Source: Nemertoderma westbladi
Taxonomy: Eukaryota > Xenacoelomorpha > Nemertodermatida > Nemertodermatidae
Length of the DNA: 40,637 bases
Direction: 5' to 3'
Assembly (NCBI GenBank): GCA_032718475.1
Contig: JAUCBJ010006278.1
Location: 1-40,637, forward strand
A program made the translations under genes and the position numbers. Position 1 is the first letter of the stretch, and every line of letters begins with the position of its first letter. Under the pieces are notes generated by a model. It was not told the origin of the DNA. It searched no databases and worked only from the letters and a program-made list of their open reading frames with translations. Shown here piece after piece: positions 11,164 through 21,889 of the stretch.

Positions 11164-12017
11164 CGAACATAGGAAAATTAAACAAAGGTACACACTTTGG
11201 TTCGTTGCTTAGCCTACATAGACTTGTTGCCATAGTCCGTTGCCATGGAAACCAGATTTTTTCCTGGATATGAGACCCATCCCACACGACGCGCCTTGAT
11301 GAGTTGTATATACAGGCAATGTTTCAGGGTACTTTTAAAGGCTAGTTTTTTCCGCAATCAAAAAACATTAAATCTGCCCCACACAAGTAAAAGGGCCAAC
11401 TATGAATACACCATCTCAGCTAAGGAAATTCTTTCTTAGCGAAAGTAGTTGATTTTCCTTAGCTTCGTGGAACTTTCAATTTCTTAATTCATAATTTCTT
11501 GTCAAAGTACTCCTCAGCTCGGAGGCATGACCTACTACAACTAATATCGTTAAGTTCTCGACAAACCGCTTTCAGGGAAGAGTTCATTGCATCCAAATTA
11601 TTATAAGGATTAGGTGTCTTTCTTCCCATTATATTAAATAATAATGAAGGAGTTTCAAGTCAAAATCCGTTTAACTATTATTAATGAATAAGACTACAGC
11701 CCAAAATTAATGAATATTAAAATTGTATTAAAATTGTTAGTTGAAAAACGGTAAAACCTAAATTTAACATATAGCAAAACTGACGGTTGAAGTTTAAATC
11801 TGCCACCAACCAATTAGCCTACTGTATCCCGAAATTAGATCCAAACATAAATATACTGTAATAATAAATTTAGCACCGGAAAATTAATAAACACATCGGA
11901 ATTATTGCAGGGGAATGAAATAAAATCTGTAATAAACAAATAAATACGATACTGACTGCACAAATTTTTATTATTATTATCTCTTTGGGCTTAACAGACA
12001 TCCTATTTACAATTTAC
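11164..12017. other. No gene recognised; one short shared block
   Basis: The block GTTGATTTTCCTTAGCTTCG near 11448 recurs at 12797, beside the second hairpin-CTAG end, so both loci probably carry the same diverged element. Nothing else recognised. Confidence 0.35.
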
Positions 12018-12430
12018 TTATATTGCTGGTAACATTTTATTAAAGCTAGGTCTAATTTTATTAATTAATACTGCTTCATACGAAAGTCTAACACGACCAT
12101 CCCTAAACTGATTCAGCACGGTCACCCTAAAATCCCCGTCACAGTTTATGAAATGTTCTACAATATATTTTTCCTCTCCCGTGTCAACTGGTCCTTTCCG
12201 TGCACTTCTTATTAACGCGCGATGTCCAGTCACCCGCTCTCAGAGTTTCTGGACAGTAAGTCCTATGTAGAAATCATCCGGGTGAAGACTACATGATATA
12301 AGGTACACTAAGTAAGAAGATACACAGATAGACCCACCCGGAATTGAGTACCCCCAGGTTGTTACCTCCCGTTCTAGAACAACGGCACAAGCCATACATC
12401 TGGCTACAGCGCATTGCCTAGTGCACTTAA
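12018..12430 (-). pseudogene. Penelope-like element: zinc-binding linker and GIY-YIG endonuclease remnant
   Basis: Read on the minus strand from about 12430, one frame gives a C-x4-RC-x2-C motif (CAVARCMAC), then about 30 residues later VYLISC and DFYIGLT. These match the zinc-binding linker and the 'GIY' and 'YIG' strands of Penelope-like endonucleases. A TGA stop interrupts the frame right after (between VQKL and ERVTGHRAL). After it the domain continues with ERVTGHRALIRSARKG, the catalytic Arg/His region, then YIVEHFIN, FRVTVLNQF, the expected Glu in RLSYEAVLINKI, and RPSFNKML. The reverse transcriptase is not detectable upstream. In the family this endonuclease nicks the target for reverse transcription. 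This copy is a dead C-terminal fragment. A related stand-alone GIY-YIG gene is less likely given the linker motif. Confidence 0.72.
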
Positions 12431-12758
12431 AGTTAACGGGTTCCAGCTTCTTAACGACTTAAAGTTGCCCAAATTTAATCCCTTCTTTCTCACTAACTTA
12501 ATATTAATTGACCTGTCAATCATCCTTTGACCTATATATTTTGGGAATGGGCTCAATAAGACTAGAAAAATAGCCGCCCAAATTAAAGAAACAAACATTC
12601 GAGTCTTTCTTCTAGGCCCCTGTTGCTTAGATGTAGTAAAAAAGTCCACTGATCTGAATGAGTTTAAGGTTTCCAATGGGTAGCCTATACTGTAACAAGC
12701 GGCTAGGTAACTTGGTCAATTGGTGTGTTTATACAGTATATCTATATGTTTATATTTT
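12431..12758 (-). other. Possible upstream Penelope-like coding remnant
   Basis: The minus-strand frame 12404-12676 overlaps the zinc-linker region in a different frame. It has a hydrophobic block (LIWAAIFLVLLSPFP) and a basic segment (LVRKKGLNLGNFKSLR). It might be frameshifted linker sequence of the same element, but no motif confirms this. Confidence 0.25.
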
Positions 12759-12790
12759 ACTAGAAAGGCATTTCCTAAAGGAAATGCCTG
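12759..12790 (-). repeat. Hairpin-CTAG element end, copy 2
   Basis: Repeats the 11131-11163 motif: CTAGAAAG followed by the palindrome GGCATTTCC / GGAAATGCC. It is followed closely by R1 copy b, so it could be the terminus of R1. Confidence 0.5.
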
Positions 12791-12879
12791 TGATGTTGAT
12801 TTTCCTTAGCTTCGTGGACTTTGTTTGTCAAATTATTCCGGCCTTAATAAGGATAAATATAAAAATACAAATTATTTAT

Positions 12880-13262
12880 ATATTAAAAAAAAATTTGGGG
12901 GAATGGGGGGGGGGGGGGGGTATGGGGAATGCAGCTGTATAATTAATTTTTAAGTATAATTATTTAAATCTTATACTATAAAATAATTAATTTCCTTTAA
13001 AAGGCAGGTTGAAAAATTATATTTTTACCGTAATCAACTTAATTAACTAATTAACTGCTATTATCTTAGCTTCTCGAATGCCACACGGAAATTCAACTTG
13101 GAAAATATCTAAACTTTTGCCATACTACATGAGTACCAAGTTTGGATAGATTTCATCGTTATTAATGTTTAAAATTGAACATAACAGAACAACAGACACA
13201 CCGATAGAGTTAATGGTACCCGTATGCTAAGCTCACTTACTTTCGTGGCTTGCCTCACAATC
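12880..13262 (+). repeat. Dispersed repeat R1, copy b (uninterrupted)
   Basis: The only R1 copy here in which body and tail are contiguous. It runs from a G homopolymer (about 12903-12920) and TATGGGGAATGCAG through the ACCAAGTTTGG block to GGTACCCGTATGCTAAGCTC and CTTACTTTCGTGGCT. It serves as the reference that shows R1 copy a is split by about 920 bp. Confidence 0.75.
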
Positions 13263-13837
13263 TTCATTAAATTCTGCACTAGAACAAATATAATAACAAA
13301 ATTATGAGATTTTGACCAGAGAAGCACCCTTATATTTAATAATAATAAGTGAATTGTTATAGTCAAAATGTCGAATAGTCGAATTGTTATTTGACTTATA
13401 TTTAAGTCAAATAGCACATTTCCACCTGTGTGGGTGGCTTAAACTTATTTTGGCTTTCTGCACAAATAACCCCCATATCTTTACTATTATTAAAAAACAA
13501 GTCACTACAAATTAGATATTAAATTTACAAGATTACTTGAGATATAGTTAATAAAGTAGTTGGAGGCTAGTCGGGTAGTCACACCACACCAACCACCGTT
13601 AGCAATTACGACAACAAAAAAGCACGGTACGTACATACAATAAAGAGAAGGGCTACAGGATAAATATATTGCTTGCACACTAGACAGCACACCACTCCTC
13701 ACGCAATAACCCACACAGCACTCGGACCACACCTACCACATATGCTTTTTTTATAACGCATAACATACACCTCCATAGACTAGAAAATACCGTACATTAT
13801 ATGCACACTACACCATTTTATCCTACTACAAAGTGTC
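13263..13837. other. No feature seen
   Basis: Short frames only; no repeat or domain recognised. Confidence 0.3.
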
Positions 13838-14047
13838 AAACATACTTACCTACAGTATGTACGGATACGTAGATACACAGAACCCCCCAAACATACTTAC
13901 ATACAGTATGTACTGATACGTAGATACACAGAACCCCCCAAACATACTTACATACAGTATGTACTGATACGTAGATACACAGAACCCCCCAAACATACTT
14001 ACCTACAGTATGTACTGATACGTAGATACACAGAACCCCCCAAACAT
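13838..14047 (+). repeat. Tandem repeat, 51-bp unit, 4 copies
   Basis: Units start at 13838, 13889, 13940 and 13991, with a 6-bp partial at the end. Each has AAACATACTTAC, the palindrome CATACAGTATG, and a final CCCCCC. Units differ at only two or three positions. Because 51 is a multiple of 3, a repetitive minus-strand open frame results; it is not evidence for a protein. Confidence 0.95.
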
Positions 14048-15236
14048 TGTCCTTCAAGTGATTATTATTGCCTCTGGTCCTCTAAAAGGAGTGTATTCAT
14101 CAATTTATATCTAGTTTTCAAACAAATTGAATTTAAAGAGTATAATATTGGTATTCTAGAGGCCATAGTGCAAATTTCCAAAATACTATACAATTTTATA
14201 ATTCTTTGAAAAATACATACAAAATAGAAAGGTCAACAACGTTGTACCTCTTCCTGGTATAAATAGACTGTTTCCTAGTAGTGAATAAAAAGGTGTATCA
14301 TTTATTTTACTTTTAAAAATTTTTGACAATAATAATGGTAAATAGCCCTCATTTTACTGCAAAGCCTCCATAAACGCTGAGATCTAATTTGATGTCAAAA
14401 TTGTACTAATGTAAATTGAAAACTTTCGGGTTTATTAAGTTATTTAATTTTTTCTGTTCTGTGTTTTCTGGGTTACACCCTTTTGCATCTCACCGCTTCA
14501 TTTGTCAAGGACATTTTATAGGACTTTTTGGTAGTATAATGTTTATAAATAATGCGAAATAACTGCACATTAAACATAACAGAATAACAATGATTATCTC
14601 AACATTAAACACAAATAATTGACAGCCGCAGTAACTGGTAATGGGTATGTCCATTATACATAGATTAGCTTGTGTTTGTTTCTTCTCTTTCTCTATTCTA
14701 ATAATACCCTAATGCAGTTCATTAATTAGGAAATTTGTACAGCACTGTTTCAGTATATCATGTTATTTGGGATCAGTGATAACGTCATGGAAGACATTTA
14801 CTTTAGATAAAATAAAAGCAATCACAAACTAACACTCAGCGTCGTTATAAGTGATTAGATCAACCCACTTGGTTCCACACACCAATCAATATGTCTCCTC
14901 ACATTTCACAATTATATTGCATTCAAAGAAAAAATATTTTATGTTGCGAAACTTTACCCCAATCTCATTTGAAATATTCACTTAGACAACTTCCCCCCTG
15001 TTTATTATTTCTGTACTGCCCCAACCCAACACCAATGATTTAAATAATAAGATTACCCTTGCCAAGGGACTCACCTGTCAGAAACCAGTTTCGTATTACT
15101 TTATGGCAGTGATTGACTTTTTTTGTTCTCCTTTTTTTACGAATTGTGCATAATGACTTTTGTTGTCCCTTTAATAACTTTTGTTGTCCTTTTAATGACT
15201 TTTTATGTATGTATTTCTTCAAACTGTCAGAATGCT
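14048..15236. other. No gene recognised
   Basis: AT-rich. At 15148-15207 there are about three imperfect copies of a short TGACTTTTGTTGTC-type repeat. Otherwise nothing is recognised. Confidence 0.35.
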
Positions 15237-15420
15237 GATTTCTGGACTGTCAGACAGTTGATTTCATTTCAACATGCCTATGCCAAAACATTCAAAATTT
15301 GTTGATTTCTGGTCTGTCGGACAGTTGGTTTCACTATGCCTGTGCCAAAACATTCAAAATTCCATGATTTATAGACTATGAGCTAGATTTCCATATGCGC
15401 CTGTGGTAAAAGATTTTAAT
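15237..15420 (+). repeat. Tandem repeat, ~64-bp unit, about 3 decaying copies
   Basis: Units begin near 15238, 15304 and 15366 with GATTTCTGG or GATTTATAG. The first two share CTGTC-GACAGTTG and GCCAAAACATTCAAAATT. The third is strongly diverged. Confidence 0.75.
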
Positions 15421-15489
15421 TTAATTTAAAGAATTTAATAGTTTGTGGTTGTTGTCGATAATCGATTACCACATGACGTAGCAAAACAC

Positions 15490-15905
15490 TCATTTTATAG
15501 CCAAAAACAATTACCAATTGATGGAAAGGAGCAGGTTAAGGCCGGATTTTCTAACCAAAACAATAAACAGTCACTTTACCAAATGAAGGAAAGGAGCAGG
15601 TTACATAGATGGTCTTTTCTAGCCAAAACAATAAACAATAACATTACAAATTGAGAGAAAGGAGCAGGTTACAGAGGCGGGATTTCCGAACCAAAACAAT
15701 AAACGATCACTTAACTAATTGAGGGAAAGGAGCAGGTTACAGAGGCGGGATTTTCTAACCAAAAACAATAAACGATCATTTAACTAATTGAGGGAAAGGG
15801 GCAGGTTACAGAGGGGGGATTTTCTAACCAAAACAATAAACGGTCACTTTACCAAATCAGGGAAAGGAGCAGGTTACAGAGGCGTGATTTTCTAACCAAA
15901 ACAAC
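15490..15905 (+). repeat. Dispersed ~67-bp minisatellite, locus 1 (6 copies)
   Basis: The motif GGAGCAGGTTA (or GGGGCAGGTTA) recurs at about 15528, 15593, 15661, 15729, 15798 and 15866. Each is followed by a GGCGGGATTTTCTAACC-type block and CAAAACAATAAAC. The same unit occurs at 24852-24918 (inverted), in part at 25803-25830, and in three copies at 37998-38217. Confidence 0.93.
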
Positions 15906-16064
15906 CGGTCAGCCGGTAGGCCTACAAGTACCGTATTTAAATGGTAGGCTACACAATAGGCCTACAACAGTACCGGTGCCGGAAACGGTACTAAAATACC
16001 TGCTTTATACCTACATCTGTACATACAAGATACAGCAATACTGCAAAATAGTGCTCTATATACT
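15906..16064 (+). other. ACCGGT- and TAGGCCTA-rich segment
   Basis: Contains several copies of short motifs such as ACCGGT, TAGGCCTAC and GTACCG between two tandem arrays. No coding signal. Confidence 0.4.
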
Positions 16065-16264
16065 AATACCGGTACTGATAGCCTGAGATAACAGCAGTAG
16101 AGAAACCGGTAGCATGGAACCTAACGGTAAATTTCTGGAGGACATAAAAAGTAAAAAAAAAAATAATACCGGTACTGATAGCCTAAGAGAACAGCAGTAG
16201 AGAAACCGGTAGCATGGAACCTAACGGTAAATTTCTGGAGGACATAACAAGTAAAAAAAAAGGG
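16065..16264 (+). repeat. 100-bp tandem duplication
   Basis: 16065-16164 and 16165-16264 are nearly identical. Both start AATACCGGTACTGATAGCC and end in a poly-A-like run after GACATAA. The few differences indicate a recent duplication. Confidence 0.92.
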
Positions 16265-16884
16265 CATTATGAGGGATTTAAACGGACAATAAAAATTATT
16301 GCGTTACTTTATTTGAACAGTCCACGGAGTTATTATTCTTCGAATTTTAGTATTCTTTGAAAGGATTTTTGTAATCTTAAATGATCTAAGTACTGTATTT
16401 ATGTAGTCTTCGCTGAATCGCAGCAATTGATAGAATATATTCCAATGTAACTATAACTTTCGCTGGGCACAGCTTTGCAAAATCCATAATGATGTCCAGA
16501 TGGGATGGGATCTATATAGTGACCTCCAGTTTGGAAGTCTGACGCAAGCTCTAACCAATCCGCTAGGGGCCCAGGTAAAAGTAGATCTGGAAATACTACC
16601 TGACAACTTCTATTTTCGCAATTTTCGACGTCATGACCTCTCATTTGCCAATAACATCATCTGCCTTACATACATTACGATATAGGTTAGTAAAGGAGCC
16701 TTTTTCAAATAAAATATGTTTTGATCAATTGTTCGAGCTCGCTTGACCTAGTAATATAACTAGATCAAACTCGTTAAGATAACTCCTTTTTAACTCATTT
16801 CACCATGCAATCTTTTGAATTTTATGTAATCATATTTGACTTTTTAACAATAATTTTATCGTATCAGTGCCCCCTACTATTACC
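16265..16884. other. No gene recognised
   Basis: A minus-strand frame of 81 codons (16399-16644) has an unusual, non-low-complexity composition (for example GPLADWLELASDFQ) but no domain I recognise and no supporting exon context. Confidence 0.3.
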
Positions 16885-17175
16885 AAAAAAGTAAAGTAAA
16901 AGTAAATTTTCTTCGGCCACTAGGCCAGGGATTACGCACAAAGTCTGACGACTTATTTCCAGTGCGGTCCCCCCAGAACTTTACTCCCCAGAGGAAACTC
17001 TAGTACTCATTTAGCTACCACTTAAGGATGCAAAGCAGAGATGCGCCCTGGCTGGTCCCTTTAAAGCATTCGTGCCGAAACGAAAACTGCCCTGGCCCAT
17101 GTGAGGATCGAACCCACGACCTACAGGAGATGTGAATTCAATGCAACCACAACACCAAGGTGGAAGGCTTCGTAC
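16885..17175 (-). mobile_element. tRNA-derived SINE
   Basis: On the minus strand the head contains an A-box-like TTGTGGTTGCATTG and, about 35 bp downstream, a B-box-like GGTTCGATCCT just after GGTCGTG. A tRNA-unrelated body follows, then a simple T/A-rich tail (TTTACTTTTACTTTAC) at about 16888-16910. Two RNA polymerase III promoter boxes, a ~280-bp length and a short-repeat tail fit a SINE. The family is not identified. Confidence 0.6.
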
Positions 17176-17712
17176 CTAATCAAATGATTGTAGGGCCTTA
17201 TCGCCCCTTGCACCTTTATCGCCCCTGACCCTTATCGCCCCCTGCGAACTTATCGCCCCCCAAATGGTCCTTTATCGCCCCTTGGGAACATATCGTCCCC
17301 GGGTCTTTATCGCCCCTTGGGAACATATCGTCCCCGGGTCTTTATCGCCCCTTGTAACTTATCCCCACTGTGACAATATGAATGTTGAATGGGAGTAGGT
17401 ATTGGTATTCGTATTGTTTATTAGTGTCATAAGAGTCTGTATCCATATACTGTAGTTAAATTACGAGACACAGGACATACATTGAATTGTCTAAGTAGGC
17501 CTACAAATGTTATAAATAAAAACAATATGTTATAAAATATGTTAAAAATAGAGTATTTTAAAATCATTACTTATTTAAACTGCATGTATATATTGGCATA
17601 GGTTAAATTTCAAATAATATGTACAAAGGTCTAGTGAAAAAATACGTTAAAACAAATCGAGTTGATTAAAATAGTAACATTTAGGCTCAGTAAGCAGGGG
17701 AAGGCCTGTACG

Positions 17713-18200
17713 CCGTCAAGGGTGATCTTCCACAGTAAACCCCTCCACTCTAATTCCTAAATGAATGCCTATTCACCACCATGGGCGATCTTCCACATTA
17801 AACCATTCCACTCTGTTTCCTAAAGGAATGCCTGTTGACCACCATGGTTGATCTTCCACTTTAAACCATTCTAATCTGTTTCCGAAAGGAATGCCTGTTC
17901 ACCACAATGGGTGATCTTCCACAGTAAACCATTCCACTCTGTTTCCTAAAGGAATGCCTGTTCACCACCATGGGTGATCTTCCACAGTAAATCATTCCAC
18001 TCTGTTTCCTAAAGGAATGCCTGTTGACCACCATGGGTGATCTTCCACAGTAAACCCGTCCACTCTGTATCCTAAAGGAATGCCTATTCGCCACCATGGG
18101 TGATCTTCAACAGTAAACCCGTCCACTCTGTTTCGTAAAGGGTTGCCTATTCACCACCATGGGTGTCTTCCACAATAAACCCTTACACTCTGTTTTCCAA
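17713..18200 (+). repeat. Tandem repeat, 63-bp unit, about 7.5 copies
   Basis: Each unit contains CCACCATGGGTGATCTTCCA, then AGTAAACC, CCACTCTGTTTCC and TAAAGGAATGCCT. Central copies are most alike and the outer copies decay. A unit length divisible by 3 gives a 78-codon minus-strand frame that is an artefact of the repeat. Confidence 0.93.
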
Positions 18201-18287
18201 GTTACCACGGTTCTCATTTATCGACAAGAAAGGGATGAAAACCTGGGTAGAGCTAGTCTGCAGCATTTAAAGTCCAGTGCCAAAACA

Positions 18288-18372
18288 GTACAAAAAATGC
18301 GTCGTCCAGGGATCGAAGCTGGAGCCTCCAGAATGAAAGCCCAGATTGTTAACACTAAATCTAGCTGCTGCT
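18288..18372 (-). repeat. Degenerate tRNA-like or SINE head
   Basis: On the minus strand, GCTTCGATCCC (B-box-like) lies about 35 bp after a weak A-box-like TTTAGTGTTAACAATCTGG. This is consistent with a second tRNA-derived SINE remnant. No full cloverleaf is seen, so it is not a functional tRNA gene. Confidence 0.35.
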
Positions 18373-18744
18373 TAGTCTATGATTTGAGTATGAAATATGA
18401 ATAATATAATTTATAATTGTAGGCCTCCTCTAACTGAAACTATTTGAGTATAAATATAAATGTAAATCATAACTACAGTAAAATATGTGACTTGAGAAAA
18501 TATGAGAAACTTTGGGAAAGTATCCAGTATATAATGACAGGGGCGATAAAGACTCGGGGGCGATAAAGACCCGGGGGCGATAAAGACCCGGGGGCGATAA
18601 GTTCCTGCTTCGAATCTAATCTACAACTGTATAGTATTTTATTTATACCTGTATCTTAGCAACCTCTTCTAGTTAGCTGTGCGTAGCTATTTCATCAACT
18701 TTTATAGTCCCAATTTACTGTTGTGTATTGATATTAATTAAATG

Positions 18745-19195
18745 ATTTAAATATTAAAAACACATTTCTTAAAGCAAATCACTTGAACAAATTATAAACT
18801 ATAATATAATGGTGTATGGGGATCCCAGCTGTATAATTCTTTAAGTATAATAATTGTAATCTATAGTAGAAAATAATGAATTGCCATGAAAGTGTAATGA
18901 ATAGAGTGATTAATAAAGTGAATAGAGAACACCCTGAAAATGTCGTTCTTTACTTCAATTAACAACACAATATTTCTAATTAACTGCTTTTAACTTAGCT
19001 TCTCAAAGGCTACAAAGTCTGCTTAAAATATCTATACTTTTGCCAGACTATATGTCTACCAAGTTTGGTTAGACATGGGATTTTATCGAGCTATTACAGT
19101 TAAAATATTGGATACGAAAGATCAACAGGTTTATTAATGGTACCTGTACTTTAAAGCTCACCTTACTTCGTGTCTCGCCCCGTAATGTAAGAGTG
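18745..19195 (+). repeat. Dispersed repeat R1, copy c (diverged)
   Basis: Shares AAAAACACATTTCTTAA with copy a, then TGTATGGGGAT, AGCTGTATAATT, TTAACTGCTTTTA, a CCAAGTTTGG block and a tail TAATGGTACCTGTA followed by TACTTCGTGTCTCGCC. It is the most diverged of the three and has a local insertion around 18890-18960. Confidence 0.65.
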
Positions 19196-21889
19196 ACAAT
19201 AGTATAATGATCACTTGATAACATGACCAAATAAATAATCATATCAATTACCGGTTAAATATATATTTCCCAAGGATACTATCATCGCACCCAAGGTAAA
19301 CATGATATACGAAACAAACACAACTTGTCCTATCTATTACTAGAATGCACATAGTTAGTAATAGAACATAATGATGAACATAGTTAAATTACCATAAATA
19401 AATAAACAATAACTATGTTTTACTCAGTGAGGTCACTGGAAGCAAAAATTTTATGACAATCCTATATCGCAACCATACGCTAATGTTGAGTTGATCCGAC
19501 CCGCACCTTTTGTGCAATCTCATGAAAACTAATATCCCTCCACTGATTAGAAGGTTTCTACACCCCCGAAATCGATGATTGTGGTTCGATTGACTCTAAG
19601 CACAAGTCTGTGAAGTCATTGGGTAGTATGATTATATATTATCATGATAATTTCGTTATTAAATATTTATAAATATTTAAGTGATCAGTACCAAAAATTG
19701 ATAAAATAAGCTAACGACTCTTGCTGACTGCACAATTTAAGTTTTTTGAAAGGGTCTACGACTATAGAGGTAAACGAATGGTTATCCAATAATAAATTTG
19801 TGAGATATTACCACAGAGTGAGTGCGAGGATACAACAATGGCCTCAATATCAGGTACTACGAGGATTTCAATAGCTATCTAAAAATTGCACTCCCTTTTA
19901 CGGTTGAATCTTCTGTGTTAAATGTGATTTAGTCCTACTCACCTCATGTATTCTTTATATTGAATTTCATTCACACCTCAAACTCAGTCATTACATATAA
20001 GTCGTACACTCCCCACTTGCGAAGAAAATTGTCATTTAAATATGTTTGATGATGCCTATCCATTCATATTAGCAGAGGATCCCATGTAGAAATATATTTA
20101 TTTATACATCAGGCCCGTCAACCTACCAGTCAAACAAGATTCTTATAGGAAATAAACCATCACTATCTACATGTGATACCAGAATATCAATCATATTCAA
20201 AAGGATTATATTCTGCTGCTAACTGTATGTGTACACTCACAGACTGCATTGTCATCCATCACATCGAATGATTCCTTATCCTCATTTAGTTAAGCTAAAA
20301 GGAAATTTACCTTTTTGTTTAAGCAAGAGCATAGATTGGAATAAGTTAAAAATAAACGCATTCATTAAACATTCTGGACAAATTTCCCGCTATCCACCAA
20401 TCCTGTTTTGTAATCATGCTCTATTTAAGATTTTTTTTAAGGAAACATGATTTTTATGAATTTTAGTTGTTTACTACTTAAAATTATTACTGAAATAGAG
20501 AATAAAACTGCAATTAATTATTGCAGTTTTGCAGGACTACAAGAGCTGGACAGAAAACAATGTTACACTAAGCATAAAATTGGTATCATCCTTACTAGAA
20601 CTATAGATAAATAGATAACAATGGATCATTACTAGATAAATATTATGCAAGACATGTAATACGATGGAATATATTGTATAATGTTACCGTATAATGTAAT
20701 CGCAGTGTATAAAGTTGGTCACCATAATATGTATCAAGTTATCACTCTAAATATAAAGCCTAAAAAACCTAAATATGCATTGAAACCAAAGGTCGAAAGG
20801 TGTAATGTAATATTCCCTAATGAAAACAACAATACACTTTGAGCTTATAACCTACCCAGAAGACAACTGAACGTAACAACCCATAGCAATCTCCATTCAG
20901 GCAAAGCCTTTTTATCTATATAACATTGAAGATGTTCATCTGTAATAGTTGATTCAGATGAGTTATCTGTTAAGTTGTCCATCATGGCAAAATCTGTAGA
21001 TTAACAAATAATTATGATAACTTAATGAATTGTAGATGGATATTTAAGATATATTACATAAAAATATTAATATTAGTTTTTGTTGATAAATTTATGGATT
21101 GCTTATACTTTATAACGCTCGAATTGAATGCATAGTTACTTTGTTGCCTAAGTTGTCTACAGTAAAGCTTTGCTTTTTTTGAAGCTCTTACGGGCAAATT
21201 TAAGTTTTATAAAATGTATATCCATGCATAAAATATTGCCGAGGGCATGCATTTAACGAGTTGCAGGTAAGGGACATGGTATCTGTCAGCCAGTTCTACA
21301 AAAAAAGTCCAAAAAAAACATCTGTCTGAATCGGGATCCTAACAGTCTTTAAAGAAGCAGAACTTGGCATAAAATCCTTGTGGCTCTTTTGTACAAATGA
21401 CGGTTTCTGTAATGGCTAGTTTTCCTTTCGGTGAAAGCGGTATATAGCTGCATGCAGCAGCTCCTAGAGGCAGGCCGCAGTTTCAAAAACGGTTTACAGC
21501 CAGAAAACTGTCGATGATTGCAGCTGAGAGCTGTTAAGTGCCGTGTGTTGTATGGAACACTTTCGAATTAGCTGCAAACGAAAAATGTCTAACAGTATGC
21601 TACACCACTGAGGTGCCGCTGGGACCTTTTCGCATTAGCAAGCTGCATAAAAGAGGTGAAGGGTTAGCTGCAATGCCGCTGGGCATTTTTGAATGTTTCT
21701 AGGTCCCCGGGCAGCCCCTAAGATAAATCGAAAATCTTGATTAATGGGTATTAATTATAATGAACATGAATCGAGAACATGTGATTATGATAGTGACAAA
21801 AAATGGGCTAGAGTGCCGCAAAAACCTTCACGTTTTTTAAGCGTTATTATTTATATAATATTGTATGATAATTTTTATATTATATATAT
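19196..21889. other. No gene or repeat recognised (2.7 kb)
   Basis: Mixed AT-rich sequence. Open frames are short and carry no domain. I found no match to other parts of the window. Confidence 0.35.

Larger units (their letters stand above)
17196..18603. mobile_element. Candidate element bounded by inverted TATCGCCCC arrays
   Basis: Left end (17196-17360): about ten TATCGCCCC or TATCGTCCCC motifs with variable spacers, including a ~44-bp subunit repeated twice. Right end (18541-18600): four GGGGCGATAA motifs at ~18-bp spacing, i.e. the same motif inverted. Between them are AT-rich DNA, a 63-bp tandem array and a tRNA-like remnant. Inverted clusters of one short motif resemble subterminal transposase-binding arrays of non-autonomous DNA transposons. 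No transposase and no clear target duplication are visible. Confidence 0.5.

Noticed and set aside
16399-16644. 81-codon minus-strand frame as a possible host exon
   Set aside because: Composition is protein-like, but no domain is recognised and no convincing splice or neighbouring exon context is seen.
13838-18200. CRISPR-like or protein-coding reading of the regular arrays (51, ~67 and 63 bp)
   Set aside because: Repeats are directly adjacent with no unique spacers. Open frames exist only because two of the periods are multiples of 3.
18288-18372. Functional tRNA gene
   Set aside because: Only B-box-like and weak A-box-like motifs; no acceptor stem or full cloverleaf could be drawn.
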